In this document: piece after piece, positions 32,101-40,674 of the stretch
Numbering within the stretch: the first letter of the stretch is position 1
Layout: every line of letters starts with the position of its first letter
From: JBBSDP01 sp038240605
GTDB lineage: Bacteria > Planctomycetota > Phycisphaerae > Tepidisphaerales > Tepidisphaeraceae
DNA: 64,000 bases
Assembly (NCBI GenBank): GCA_038240605.1
Contig: JBBSDP010000013.1
Location: 1 to 64,000, forward strand
Direction of reading: 5' to 3'
Translations under genes and position numbers: made by a program
Notes under the pieces: generated by a model
What the model was told of the DNA's origin: nothing
Seen by the model: only the letters and a program-made list of their open reading frames with translations
The model's database searches: none

Positions 32101-32630
32101 ATCATCTCGTCGGGGCTGAGGCCGCCGTATGCGGCGTAGATCAGGTTGTATCCCATCCCGTCTTCGCCGATGACCGACTGTTCTTTTTTCTCGGCGCGCG
32201 AGCCCCACTGGAGCAGCTTGAAATCGCTCCGTCGGACGTGACTGAAAACATCGATCTGCGCCGTCGCCTGCGCCGCGCCGCAGGCGACGCCGATCGAATA
32301 CGCGCCGGGACGGAGCAGGCGGCCGTTCAGGTGAAGGTGTTCCGTGGAGCGTGAGTCGGGTTTCTCCAGGGCGGCGGCACGGACCGGAAATGCGAAGGAC
32401 ATCGCGCTGCCGTCCGCCCCGGTTACCTTCAGTGAAAGCGTTTCGGACGGGAGCGCTTCGGCGGAACTGCGAACGACGGAGAGGTCGATCGACTCGTTGG
32501 TCTGATACGCGATGCGACCCAGCGGCAGCACAATCTGCAACTGTTCCGCCGCACTGGCCGCGCCGGCCAGCGACAACGTACACGCCAGAGCCGCCAACGA
32601 TCCCGCCGTTGCTGTGTTCGCGCGTCGCAT
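29139..32630 (-). CDS. Large secreted GH42-like multidomain protein
   Basis: 1163 residues with a signal peptide (LAALACTLSLAGAASAAEQ); AGGA precedes the ATG. Residues about 30-130 form a beta-sandwich. Residues 130-440 look like a TIM barrel with a possible catalytic Glu in GVHFYDEPGLTW. Residues 500-580 match the trimerisation-like domain of GH42 beta-galactosidases (HVGIFPVVEEDVLDGT, HKAVILPGVNYLEPRVV, YAAAGGAVLLTDD). The C-terminal 150 residues (from AWRAIAPDRVERIAIDAKQI) look like propeller blades ending in GLSDGTVVALKP. Polysaccharide breakdown is likely, but the substrate and activity are unproven. Confidence 0.75.
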   Translation of the reverse strand: MRRANTATAGSLAALACTLSLAGAASAAEQLQIVLPLGRIAYQTNESIDLSVVRSSAEALPSETLSLKVTGADGSAMSFAFPVRAAALEKPDSRSTEHLHLNGRLLRPGAYSIGVACGAAQATAQIDVFSHVRRSDFKLLQWGSRAEKKEQSVIGEDGMGYNLIYAAYGGLSPDEMIRGRADYMWCCTMGGAHQMDLRQECDWSDPYVLQGGEARVVQRALRDRTMPNCLGVHFYDEPGLTWMKNPRTGVMSPFNIPAQDRSYRSAFGEEPPQQHQVKADDAQAVARWNHLGRWKESFMEAAWKDARFGVDRVQAGFLSTVQSQYGWMAYSDGYYFNVVRSLDVMSGHGGYDDGPATYFYPSFYHEMGRVRDLNKPIWYLPCWYGENSDDLRLEQYLSFMMNLQGMATPPDFAVQKPQSCEASAGIVESNKLMARLGTIFTTMRVTRPPVAMLYSLSQDLGAQVHDMQDTKDLNKAAYEGGGHPRAKLEDVYLAGKMLHVGIFPVVEEDVLDGTLAANHKAVILPGVNYLEPRVVSALEAYAAAGGAVLLTDDCKVQIKGAQKIGAVADTSIYDKLSEIWAKDQKESMRLRRPENYLKQVEPLAAAMKQRFAALGIKPEFDADSQYIVTSRQAAGDVEYLFAVNATPKPDADKAKSQPATARLFLPADGRPVYDAVHGQPEAGFKADGDRLSGSFVFGAGAMRVFARTARPIGAVAVATPVLFRDMSVNDTPIRIEFTASVQDDRKQTLSGSIPMQVRVIDSLGQVRYDLYRATDHGVLRLDLPLAANDPAGDWKILVRELLGNTEGANHFAFAAGSQCGALVGATPRAISFGADRENIFRLSRTQQDVTIVRGTSEYNTAAAERVAGVLKPWGVQCKILTAAEANKPRSLTADEAATWAGLEAGKVTSGEKNDPRQVGFSLRGPAILIGTPEDNPLIKFALDAHMLSYKPDAASFPGRGRGYIGWQRDSVGYRQESVTLIAYDGAGMAEAVGSFYEAVAGLEPLTHWEVPSVASVTPAARSTALPEATVAWRAIAPDRVERIAIDAKQITVTTADGSVTQLNADGTTKGQGAGAPGGAATEAPKVPDSLAKAVLGDRVVKRVASNGTLTAIGYWGGTVQICDSGTGAVKTLQVLPADVGDIGWVEGNLVVGLSDGTVVALKP

Positions 32631-32658
32631 TGATTTCCTCAGAGAGGGTTGACTTGTT

Positions 32659-33753
32659 TTACACGTTGAAGAGGAAATGCGTGATGTCGCCGTCTTTCAT
32701 CACGTAGCCCTTTCCTTCGGCGCGCATCTTTCCGGCGGCCTTGATGGCCGCTTCGGTCTTGTGCTGCTTCAAGTCATCAAGCGTGTAAATTTCCGCGCGG
32801 ATGAAGCCGCGCTCGAAATCAGTGTGGATGACGCCGGCCGCCTGCGGCGCCGTTGCGGCAATCGGAATCTCCCACGCCCGGATCTCTTTCGGTCCGGCGG
32901 TGAAATAGCTGTGCAGCCCCAGCAGCCGGTACGCCTCGCGGGCCAGCGTCGCCAGGGCCGGCTCGGTCAGCCCCATGCTCTGGAGCATTTCCGTACGATC
33001 GGCCGATTCCAGCTCGGCGAGTTCTGACTCGAGCTTCCCGCACACCGGCACGACCCTTCCGCCCTCTTTCGACGCCCGCTCGCGCACGAGCTGGACCATC
33101 GGACCCTCTCCGTGCAGGTCGGATTCGTCGACGTTGGCGACGTAAAGCACCTTTTTGGCCGTGATCAGGCCCAGGGAGCGAACTGTCTTGCGCTCGTCCG
33201 GCGTGAACTCCAACTCGCGCACGGGCTTCCCCTCATTCAGATGCGCGCGGGCACGGCGGAGGATCTCGGCGCGGGCCGCCGCATCCTTGTCGCCGCTCCG
33301 CGCCTGGCGTTCGGATTTGTCGAGCGACGACGAGACGGTTTCCAGGTCGGCGAGGGCGAGCTCGGTATCGATGGTGTCGATGTCGCGGATCGGATCGACG
33401 GATCCCTCGACATGCAGGATATCGGTGCCGCCAAAGCAGCGGACAAGGTGGAGGACGGCGTCGACCTCGCGGATGTGGGAGAGGAACTTGTTCCCGAGCC
33501 CTTCGCCCGTGCTGGCCCCGCGAACGATGCCGGCGATATCCACCACGCGCAGGGCGGCCGGGATGATCTTCTCGGTCGTGATGAACTGGTTGATCACACC
33601 GAGCCGTGGGTCCGGCACCGCGACCACGCCCACATTGGGCTCGATGGTGGCGAACGGATAATTGGCCGCCAGCGCTCCCGCCGCGGTCAGGGCATTGAAG
33701 AGCGTGCTCTTTCCCACGTTCGGCAGACCGACGATTCCCACTTCCAGTGACAT
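32659..33753 (-). CDS. ychF: Redox-regulated ATPase YchF
   Basis: 364 residues from ATG 33753 (MSLEVGIVGLPNVGKSTLFN). Obg-related P-loop protein that prefers ATP and binds ribosomes. The G1 loop GLPNVGKST, the G3 region RVVDIAGIVRGASTGEGLGN and the C-terminal TGS domain (AGVIHTDFERGFIRAEIYT, EGKGYVMKDGDITHFLFNV) are complete. The G4 motif reads VANVDES rather than NKxD, typical for YchF. Single-gene unit, divergent from the next gene. Confidence 0.97.
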   Translation of the reverse strand: MSLEVGIVGLPNVGKSTLFNALTAAGALAANYPFATIEPNVGVVAVPDPRLGVINQFITTEKIIPAALRVVDIAGIVRGASTGEGLGNKFLSHIREVDAVLHLVRCFGGTDILHVEGSVDPIRDIDTIDTELALADLETVSSSLDKSERQARSGDKDAAARAEILRRARAHLNEGKPVRELEFTPDERKTVRSLGLITAKKVLYVANVDESDLHGEGPMVQLVRERASKEGGRVVPVCGKLESELAELESADRTEMLQSMGLTEPALATLAREAYRLLGLHSYFTAGPKEIRAWEIPIAATAPQAAGVIHTDFERGFIRAEIYTLDDLKQHKTEAAIKAAGKMRAEGKGYVMKDGDITHFLFNV

Positions 33754-33762
33754 AGGGCGGCT

Positions 33763-33768
33763 ACTATA
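33763..33768 (-). promoter_or_regulatory. TATAGT box 9 nt before ychF
   Basis: Minus-strand -10-like hexamer 9 nt before the ychF ATG, which would give a leader of only 2-3 nt. No -35 box is evident. Confidence 0.35.
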
Positions 33769-33821
33769 GACGTGCTGCGATACTTGCCGCAACGTCGCGG
33801 ACGGATAGAGTATCCCGACCC

Positions 33822-34430
33822 ATGCCCAACCGCGCCAGTGCCTCCGATGCCCGTCGTGTTTCCCCGGCCCTGGTGGTGGCCGCCTCCTGGCTTTTGCCGG
33901 GGCTGGGGTACGTGCTGCTCGGACAGCGAACGCGCGGCATCACGATCGGCGTCACGGTCATCTCGCTGTTCATCGCGGGATTGCTGATCGGCGGCGTGCG
34001 GGTGCTCGAAGTACCGGGGTACGGGCCGCATGGCAAGCCGGTTATGGCCTACGTCGGCGGCAGCGGCAAAAACAACGATCCGCTTTACTACGTCTTCAGT
34101 GATATCCCGACCCGCGATACCGATCGAGCCGTGCTTGAAGGAAGGGCGATTTTCCTGCACCCGATGGATGAGCTTCGCGCTAAACCCTGGTCGATCGCGC
34201 AGGTGATGGTGGGGCCCATCGCGTTCATCGGCGGGGCCGCGGCCGTGTCGGCGTCGCAACGCGGGGCGGGCGAAGCAGCGCCGGGAGCGCGCTCGCATTC
34301 GCGTGTGAACGAGATCGGGGTGTTATATACCGCCATCGCCGGCATGCTGAACCTGCTGGCGATCATCGATGCCCAGAGCCGGGCCAGCGAAGCGACGCAG
34401 CCGGCGGCGCCGACGCGGGAGGCGCGATGA
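33822..34430 (+). CDS. Membrane protein resembling DUF6677
   Basis: A 202-residue protein with three or four hydrophobic segments. The N-terminal VVAASWLLPGLGYVLLGQRTRGITIG resembles the helical hairpin of TM2-like proteins. The central soluble loop contains FLHPMDELRAKPWSIAQVMVG. EIGVLYTAIAGMLNLLAIIDA ends the membrane part. The family looks typical of planctomycetes; its function is unknown. Its stop codon overlaps the next start (ATGA), so translation is coupled. Confidence 0.8.
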   Translation: MPNRASASDARRVSPALVVAASWLLPGLGYVLLGQRTRGITIGVTVISLFIAGLLIGGVRVLEVPGYGPHGKPVMAYVGGSGKNNDPLYYVFSDIPTRDTDRAVLEGRAIFLHPMDELRAKPWSIAQVMVGPIAFIGGAAAVSASQRGAGEAAPGARSHSRVNEIGVLYTAIAGMLNLLAIIDAQSRASEATQPAAPTREAR

Positions 34431-34699
34431 TGTTGCTCGCCGCTGCCGCCGCGCAGTCGATCGGCTACCGTCCGTTCCTCGACCCGATGTGGGGCGCGTG
34501 GAGCGACGGCGTGTGGCCATTCCTGCTGCTCCCGCTGTGCGTGGGCGTGGCGGTGGTTTACAAGTCGATCAAGTGCCGCTCGATGCGGGACGTGCCGCGC
34601 CAGGCGGCGTCGATCACGTTCTGGATCATCCTCGGGATGATCATCGCGGGCGCCCTGCTGGTCGCGATCGTGAAGGGAATCGATCATTCGCGCCGCTGA
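34427..34699 (+). CDS. Small two-helix membrane protein
   Basis: A 90-residue protein with two hydrophobic helices (WPFLLLPLCVGVAVVY and FWIILGMIIAGALLVAIV) separated by a basic loop (KSIKCRSMRDVPRQAAS). Four-base overlap with the preceding gene. It probably forms a small operon with the DUF6677-like gene and the transporter. Function unknown. Confidence 0.75.
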   Translation: MMLLAAAAAQSIGYRPFLDPMWGAWSDGVWPFLLLPLCVGVAVVYKSIKCRSMRDVPRQAASITFWIILGMIIAGALLVAIVKGIDHSRR

Positions 34700-35966
34700 C
34701 GCCGACCCGGCGAAACCCGCGCCGCCGGCCGCGGCCGATCCAACGGCCACGGCGGTCCTGTTTTGCTCCGAGTTCCTCACCTCCTGCGGCACCAATTTCC
34801 TGCAAGTCGGGATCTTCTTTTACACGGTCCATCGGTTCGGCTGGAGCCTGCGCGCCAACTTTCTTCTCGCCGCGGGGCAAGGCGTCTTCTACGTCGCGGG
34901 GGCGCTGGCCGCGCATCGGTTGATCGGCCGGTTTTCGCCGCGCGCCGCATTGGCCGGCATCTACGCGGCCATGGCAGGCGTCGCGCTGGCCGGAGCGGCG
35001 TTCCGCGGATCGGCGCCGATCGCGGTGATCCTGCTCATCTACGCGTGGCTGAGCGCTCTGGGGTGGCCGATCCTCGAAGGTCTGCTCTCGTCCGGGCTGG
35101 AAAGCAGGGCACTATCCTGGCGGATCGCGGTCTACAACATCATCTGGTCGGGCGCGGGGGCGCTGGTGCTCGCGATCAATGGGCTGATTATCGAGCACTG
35201 GCCGCAAGGCGTTTTCCTGATCCCAGCCATTCTTCACGCGAGCTGCACAGTCATGATCATGGTGATCGCACGGCCGTCTCAAACCGCGTCAGGACGATCG
35301 ATCGATGTTAAGGTGATGCCCGTCGTCACACCGCCTGCGCCCGAGCCGGACCTCGTGTCGGTTCGCACGCTGGCGCTGTGGCTGTCGCGCGTGGCGTTGC
35401 CGGCGACGTACGTGGTCATCTACAGCCTGGCGGCGCTGATGCCCTCGCTGCCCGTCATGAGCCAGTTGGACGAAGCGCGCAAGACGCTCCTGGGCAGCAC
35501 GTGGATGGCCGCACGATGGTTGACGTTTCTCACGCTTGGCTTCGGCGTCTGGTGGCACGCACGACCGCGCCTGCTCCTGGCGGCGGCGGCGCTGATGCTC
35601 ATCAGCTTCCTGGGTGTGGTCGTACGACCATCGGATTTTTTTGCGGGCGGGTCGATCCATGGCGACCTGGTTGCCATGGCCGTGTGGCAGGTCGGACTGG
35701 GCGTGGCGCTGGGCGTGATCTACACCGCAAGTCTCTATTTTGGCATGGTCCTCAGCGAAGGAAGCACGGAACATGGGGGCTATCATGAAGCGTTGATTGG
35801 ACTGGGGAGCATCCTCGGTCCCGGCGTGGGAGCGGCCGCCGCCTCCATTCGGCCGGGGGACCTGCAACTGGGAATTGAATCGGTTGTCGCGGTCATCGCG
35901 CTCAGTGTCGTCGTCGTGTTCATTACTTCAATAGCGGCGGGAAAGCGTTCGGACGGAAAAATGTAG
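34686..35966 (+). CDS. MFS-type transporter, non-canonical start
   Basis: Homology-like membrane sequence begins well before the first standard codon. The frame reads ADPTATAVLFCSEFLTSCG, FLQVGIFFYTVHRFGWSLRA, NFLLAAGQGVFYVAGALAAH and only then the TTG at 34920. The open frame is bounded by a stop at 34671 and contains no ATG, GTG or TTG before 34920. ATT at 34686, 7 nt after AAGGGA, is the best start candidate and gives 426 residues, normal for a 12-helix major facilitator. It overlaps the preceding gene by 14 bp. The substrate is unknown. Confidence 0.7.
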   Translation: MRAADADPAKPAPPAAADPTATAVLFCSEFLTSCGTNFLQVGIFFYTVHRFGWSLRANFLLAAGQGVFYVAGALAAHRLIGRFSPRAALAGIYAAMAGVALAGAAFRGSAPIAVILLIYAWLSALGWPILEGLLSSGLESRALSWRIAVYNIIWSGAGALVLAINGLIIEHWPQGVFLIPAILHASCTVMIMVIARPSQTASGRSIDVKVMPVVTPPAPEPDLVSVRTLALWLSRVALPATYVVIYSLAALMPSLPVMSQLDEARKTLLGSTWMAARWLTFLTLGFGVWWHARPRLLLAAAALMLISFLGVVVRPSDFFAGGSIHGDLVAMAVWQVGLGVALGVIYTASLYFGMVLSEGSTEHGGYHEALIGLGSILGPGVGAAAASIRPGDLQLGIESVVAVIALSVVVVFITSIAAGKRSDGKM

Positions 35967-36014
35967 GGTGGACTTTGCCCACCATTATTTGATGGTGGGC
36001 CGAGCCCACCCTAC
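35963..36014. repeat. GTAGGGTGG palindrome, copy 1
   Basis: Inverted repeat with arms GTAGGGTGG and CCACCCTAC and an inner stem TGCCCACCAT / ATGGTGGGC. Its TAG is the stop codon of the transporter gene. A near-identical element lies at 47768-47817. Confidence 0.8.
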
Positions 36015-36024
36015 ATTATATTCA

Positions 36025-37623
36025 GTGGAAATCGCCCCGCCCCAGTACTCGACCGCGCCCGCACCTCTGTGGCATCGCATTCGGCGGTGGATTCCGATTG
36101 TGATCCTGGCGCTGGCGGCGATCGTCATTGGGTACACGCAGATCAGCAATGAAGTCGAGGGAAACTGGAAGGCGCCCATCACCTTCTTCACCCTCTCCAT
36201 CACGCTCCTGCTCCTGACGGCATGGCTGCTGCTGCTGAGCGGCTTTCGGATCAAGACGCGCCTGGTCCTCTTTGCGGCGGAATTGTTCCTCATCACCGGC
36301 GCGACGCTGTTCGTGAAACACACCCTGAAGATGCAGGGATCGTTCAGCGGGTCGGGCGTGCCCCGGCTCGTGTGGAAGTGGACGCCCGACCTCGACGCGG
36401 GACTCAAGCCGCTGTCGAGTGATGGGGACCTGGTCGTGGAAAAGGTCGATCTGACGACGACCACGCCGCAGGATTTCCCGGAGTTTCTGGGCCCTGGACG
36501 CCGCAACCACCTCACCGGCGTTGGCCTGGCCTCCGACTGGTCCGGCGCCCATGCGCCGCGCGAACTGTGGCGGCAGCCGATCGGGCTGGGGTGGGGTTCG
36601 TTTGCAGTGGTGAACGGGTTCGCGGTCACGCAGGAGCAGCGCGGTGACCGCGAACTGGTCACCTGTTTGGAGGCGAAGACGGGCCGCGTCCGCTGGCAAC
36701 ACGCCAACGCCGCTCGCTTCAGTGAAGGAATGGGGGGCGATGGCCCGCGCGCGACGCCGACGATCCGCGACGGGCGCGTCTACGTGATGGGCGCCACGGG
36801 CATCCTGGAATGCCTCGATGGCGCGACCGGCCACGCCATCTGGTCGCGAAACATCCTCACCGACACCCACGTTGCCAACCTGACCTGGGGAAAGAGCTGC
36901 TCGCCGCTTGTTTATGACGACGTCGTGGTCGTCAGCGGCGGGAATGGCCCGCCCTCCCTCGCCGCCTACGACCGGCAGACCGGCCTGCCGCGTTGGACTG
37001 GGGGCGCCGACAAGGCGTCATACAGCTCGCCGGCGCGGACCGAGATGGGGGGAAAAGCCCAAGTGCTGATCCTGAATGCCGGTAGCGTCACGGGACACGA
37101 CGCGGCAAATGGGACGGTGCTCTGGACCTACCTCTGGCCCGGCGACTGGCCCAAGGCGGCACAAGTCGTGCCGCTGCCCGACAACCGCATATTCATCTCC
37201 TCCGGGTACGGACTCGGCTGTGTCATGCTCGCCGTGACGGGTGGCAGCGACGGCAAACCGTTAGCCATCGCTCCCGACTGGAAAAGTCAGCACATGAAGA
37301 CGGAGTTCACCAACGTCGCGGTACACAACGGTTTCATTTACGGACTCGACGACCGCCTGCTCGCCTGCATCGACCCGGCCAATGGTAAACGCCGTTGGCG
37401 CGACGGCGACTATGGCCACGGCCAGGTCCTCCTGGTGGATGACTTGATCATCGTGCAGGCGGAAGGGGGCACGATCGCGCTCGTGGCCGCGAAGCCCGAC
37501 GGGTTCAACGAGTTAGGCAGCCTCACCGCATTTACCAGCAAGTCCTGGAACAACCCCGCCCTGAGCGGGCACCTCCTGCTCGTTCGAAATGACCGCGAAG
37601 CCATCGCCTACGAGTTGCCTTGA
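36025..37623 (+). CDS. Membrane-anchored PQQ-like beta-propeller protein
   Basis: About 532 residues from GTG 36025 (VEIAPPQYSTAPAPLWHRI); an upstream GTG at 35968 would translate the palindrome and is less likely. Three N-terminal membrane helices (WIPIVILALAAIVIGYTQI, ITFFTLSITLLLLTAWLLLL, LVLFAAELFLITGATLFV) precede an eight-bladed PQQ-like propeller. Blade motifs include ATGHAIWSRNIL, YDRQTGLPRWTGGADKASYS and CIDPANGKRRWRDGDYG. Such planctomycete proteins are usually without bound PQQ and their function is unknown. Confidence 0.85.
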   Translation: MEIAPPQYSTAPAPLWHRIRRWIPIVILALAAIVIGYTQISNEVEGNWKAPITFFTLSITLLLLTAWLLLLSGFRIKTRLVLFAAELFLITGATLFVKHTLKMQGSFSGSGVPRLVWKWTPDLDAGLKPLSSDGDLVVEKVDLTTTTPQDFPEFLGPGRRNHLTGVGLASDWSGAHAPRELWRQPIGLGWGSFAVVNGFAVTQEQRGDRELVTCLEAKTGRVRWQHANAARFSEGMGGDGPRATPTIRDGRVYVMGATGILECLDGATGHAIWSRNILTDTHVANLTWGKSCSPLVYDDVVVVSGGNGPPSLAAYDRQTGLPRWTGGADKASYSSPARTEMGGKAQVLILNAGSVTGHDAANGTVLWTYLWPGDWPKAAQVVPLPDNRIFISSGYGLGCVMLAVTGGSDGKPLAIAPDWKSQHMKTEFTNVAVHNGFIYGLDDRLLACIDPANGKRRWRDGDYGHGQVLLVDDLIIVQAEGGTIALVAAKPDGFNELGSLTAFTSKSWNNPALSGHLLLVRNDREAIAYELP

Positions 37624-37676
37624 ACACGATTTAGGCACACCGCATTCCTGCGCAGGCGCGATGGGCCGGCTTACCG

Positions 37677-39046
37677 GTGAAACGACGGCTGGCGGTGCTG
37701 CGGCGCTGGCGCCATGCGATCGCAAGCTCGTGCATCGAGCTGGCCCGGGCTTTCTCAGGACCCAACCGAACGTTCGCCGACTCGCTCATGGGCGAGGTCC
37801 TCCCGCTCTGCGATGCGATTCGTTTTCTCGAGCGTGAATCGCCTCGCGCGCTGCGGCCTCGCCATTGGAATGCCCGCCGTCGTCCGCTCTGGCTGAGCGG
37901 GCTGAAACTTCGCATCGACCGCGAGCCATGGGGCCTCGTCCTCATCATCGCGCCGGGAAACTACCCGCTGCTTCTTCCCGGCACGCAGGCGGCGCATGCG
38001 CTGGCCGCCGGCAATGCGGTGTTGCTCAAACCCGCGCCGGGCCACGCGGCTCTCGCTTCACTGCTTCGCGACCTTGCGCTGTCCGCGGGGCTCGATCCGG
38101 ACCTGTTCGTCCTTCTGCCGGAAGAAACAAAGAGTGTCGCCGAAGCGGTTGCGATCGGCGTCGATCAGTTGCTGCTCACCGGTTCGGCGCAGACGGGCGC
38201 CAGGGTGCTCGAGATGCTTGCGCCCCACGGAGTGCCCAGCGTTATGGAACTCTCCGGCTGCGACTCGGTCTTCCTGCTCGCGGGGGCGGACCTGGATTTG
38301 TTGACCACCGCTCTGGCGTTCGGCCTGCGGTTCAATGGCGGGGCTTCGTGCGTCGCCCCACGCCGGCTGTTTGTCCCACACCCGCTGCTCGCGGAAGTGG
38401 AGCGGCGGCTCCGCGAGGCGGCACTGCATCTGGGTCCGTTTGCCGTTCCGGCGGAAACGGACCGTCGCTCTCGCGCCTGGATGGCGGAGGCGATCGAGGG
38501 CGGCGCTCGCGTCGTGCTGGATTGTGAATCGCAAGGCACAACCTGGAAACGGCCATTGATCCTATCCGATGTCCGTCCGACGATGCGCATTGTCCGCGAA
38601 GATGTTTTTGCCCCCCTGCTTTCCCTGATTCCCGTGGCGGATGAACGTGAAGCGCTGACCGCCGACGGGATGTGTGCGTATGCGCTGGGCGCGACCGTGT
38701 TCGGGCCGCGCCGGCAGGCGGAAGCGTTTGCGAAGCAAGTCGGCGCCGGGGCCGTCATCGTCAACGATGTACTCGCGCCTCACCCGATCCGCGCATGCCG
38801 CTGGCGCCTCAAGGGCGAAGTGGCTTCGGTGTGACGCGCGGCGTCGAAGGGTTGCTGGCGATGACGCGCCCCAAGGCGATCGCCGTCCGAAGTCGTTTCC
38901 GCCTGCACTTGCTCGTCCCGCAACCCGCCGATGAGGCGATGTTTGCCAATTACATCCGCGCCGCCCACGGCAAGTCGCTGCGCGATCGTCTCTCCGCCCT
39001 GGGACGGCTCCTGGGAGTCATGCGTCAACGAGGCAAGTCGGCATGA
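37677..39046 (+). pseudogene. Aldehyde dehydrogenase of a carotenoid operon, split by an apparent frameshift
   Basis: The frame from GTG 37677 gives an aldehyde dehydrogenase with IIAPGNYPLLLP, catalytic Glu in VMELSGCDSVF and nucleophile Cys in FNGGASCVAPRRLF. At about 38781-38783 it leaves the family sequence and stops at 38834. The -1 frame continues exactly where it should (PDPRMPLAPQGRSGFGVTRG, then VEGLLAMTRPKA) and stops at 39046, overlapping the next start by 4 bp. The joined protein has about 456 residues. The missing base could be a real mutation, a sequencing error or recoding. By context it would oxidise an apocarotenoid aldehyde to the acid. Confidence 0.85.
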
Positions 39047-40653
39047 CCAAGTCCGTTCATCCAATCGGTGTCATCGGCGGCGGCCTGGGCGGCCTGGCCG
39101 CGGCCTGCACGCTGGCGGCGCGCGGCCACCGCGTGGTCTTGTTTGAGGCAAACCCGTGGTTCGGCGGGAAGGCCGCCGTTCTGGAGCAGGATGGATTTCG
39201 ATTCGACATGGGGCCGACGATCCTCACGCTCCCATCAGTGCTGAAGCGCATCTTCGCGGAGGCCGGTCGCAATCTCGACGATTACCTGGATCTCGTCCGG
39301 CTCGACCCGCAGTGGCGATGTTTCTTCGAAGACGGCGGCGTGCTCGACCTCGTCGAGGATGTAGCGGCGATGGCCCGATCGCTGGGTGCGTTCGCTCCAG
39401 GGTCAAATGCGGGCGAGGGATACCAACGGTTCCTCAAGCTCGCGCGTCGGCTGAGCAACATCTCCGACCGGTTCTTCTTCTGGAAGCCGATCGGCTCGGT
39501 GCGCGACATGTTCGATGCCCGCAATTCACTCAACCTTTCGGCGCTGGGTGATGTGCTGGCCATGCGAATGGGCCGTTCCGTGGCGAGCACGGTTCGGTCG
39601 TTCGTCAGCGACGCGCGGATCGCGCAAATGCTGGATCATTTCACGCAGTACGTCGGCTCCGCCCCCGACGCTTCGCCCGCCGTCCTCTGCGGCATCGCCC
39701 AGATGCAGACCGGCGAAGGCGTCTGGTACCCGCGCGGCGGTACGGCGGCGGTGCCGAAGGCGCTCGTTGCCCTGGCCGGCGAGTTGGGCGTTGAATTGCG
39801 CAATGAGCAATCGGTGCGCCGCATCGTTACAGCCGGCCGTCGAGTGCGAGGCGTTGAACTGGCGGACGGCGAGTTCGTCCGTTGCGCGGCCATCGTTTCG
39901 AACATGGATTCGGTGCGGACGCACGCGGAGTTGCTGGACGATCCGGTCGCGGCACGGCGCTTCGCGCGACGCCGACGTCGCTATGAACCCGCCTGTTCGG
40001 GCGTCGTCCTGTACTTGGGCCTGAGCCGCGGCTACGAGCATCTGCTACACCACAACTTCGTGTTTTCCGGCGACCCGGAGCGGGAATTTCATGACATCTA
40101 CAAGCGGGGCGAGCCGGCCCAGGACCCGACCTGCTACGTCTGCTGTCCCGCCCGGACCGAACCCGGTGTCGCGCCGCCCCGCGGCGAGGCGATGTACGTC
40201 CTGGTGCATACGCCATATCTGCGGCCGCATCAGGAATGGAAGACGCTGCTCCCCCCCTACCGCGAGACGATCCTCGGCAAGCTCGATGGCTGCGCGGGAT
40301 TGACGGACCTCCGCGATCGGATCGTATTTGAGTCGGCGCTGACCCCGCAGGACATTCACGATCGCTATCGCGTGTTGAACGGCGCTATCTACGGTCTGGC
40401 GAGCCACGGCAAATGGACTGGCGCGTTCAAGCCGATCAACCGCAGCCCGGACGTCGAAGGCCTCTACCTCGCCGGCGGCGCCGCCCATCCGGGTCCGGGC
40501 ATGCCAATGGTATTGATGTCCGGCTGGATCGCGGCGGATGCCCTCGATCAGGATTGTCGTCAGTCGGCAATAACCTCGGCGCGCGATGCTGACGAATCCG
40601 TCGAGCACGGTTTGCCGCGCAGTGGAATCGAAACCACGATCTTGACCGATTGA
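39043..40653 (+). CDS. CrtN/CrtP-type carotenoid desaturase or oxidase
   Basis: 536 residues of the phytoene desaturase superfamily. FAD-binding motif GVIGGGLGGLAAACTLAARG, then FGGKAAVLEQDGFRFDMGPT, and the C-terminal GLYLAGGAAHPGPGMPMVLM are clear. In staphyloxanthin-type pathways the related CrtP oxidises the terminal methyl of diaponeurosporene and CrtN desaturates; I cannot tell which this is. The adjacent aldehyde dehydrogenase favours the oxidase (CrtP-like) role. Four-base overlap with the upstream gene. Confidence 0.88.
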   Translation: MTKSVHPIGVIGGGLGGLAAACTLAARGHRVVLFEANPWFGGKAAVLEQDGFRFDMGPTILTLPSVLKRIFAEAGRNLDDYLDLVRLDPQWRCFFEDGGVLDLVEDVAAMARSLGAFAPGSNAGEGYQRFLKLARRLSNISDRFFFWKPIGSVRDMFDARNSLNLSALGDVLAMRMGRSVASTVRSFVSDARIAQMLDHFTQYVGSAPDASPAVLCGIAQMQTGEGVWYPRGGTAAVPKALVALAGELGVELRNEQSVRRIVTAGRRVRGVELADGEFVRCAAIVSNMDSVRTHAELLDDPVAARRFARRRRRYEPACSGVVLYLGLSRGYEHLLHHNFVFSGDPEREFHDIYKRGEPAQDPTCYVCCPARTEPGVAPPRGEAMYVLVHTPYLRPHQEWKTLLPPYRETILGKLDGCAGLTDLRDRIVFESALTPQDIHDRYRVLNGAIYGLASHGKWTGAFKPINRSPDVEGLYLAGGAAHPGPGMPMVLMSGWIAADALDQDCRQSAITSARDADESVEHGLPRSGIETTILTD

Positions 40654-40674
40654 AAGAATCGCGAGGAGCCAGAC

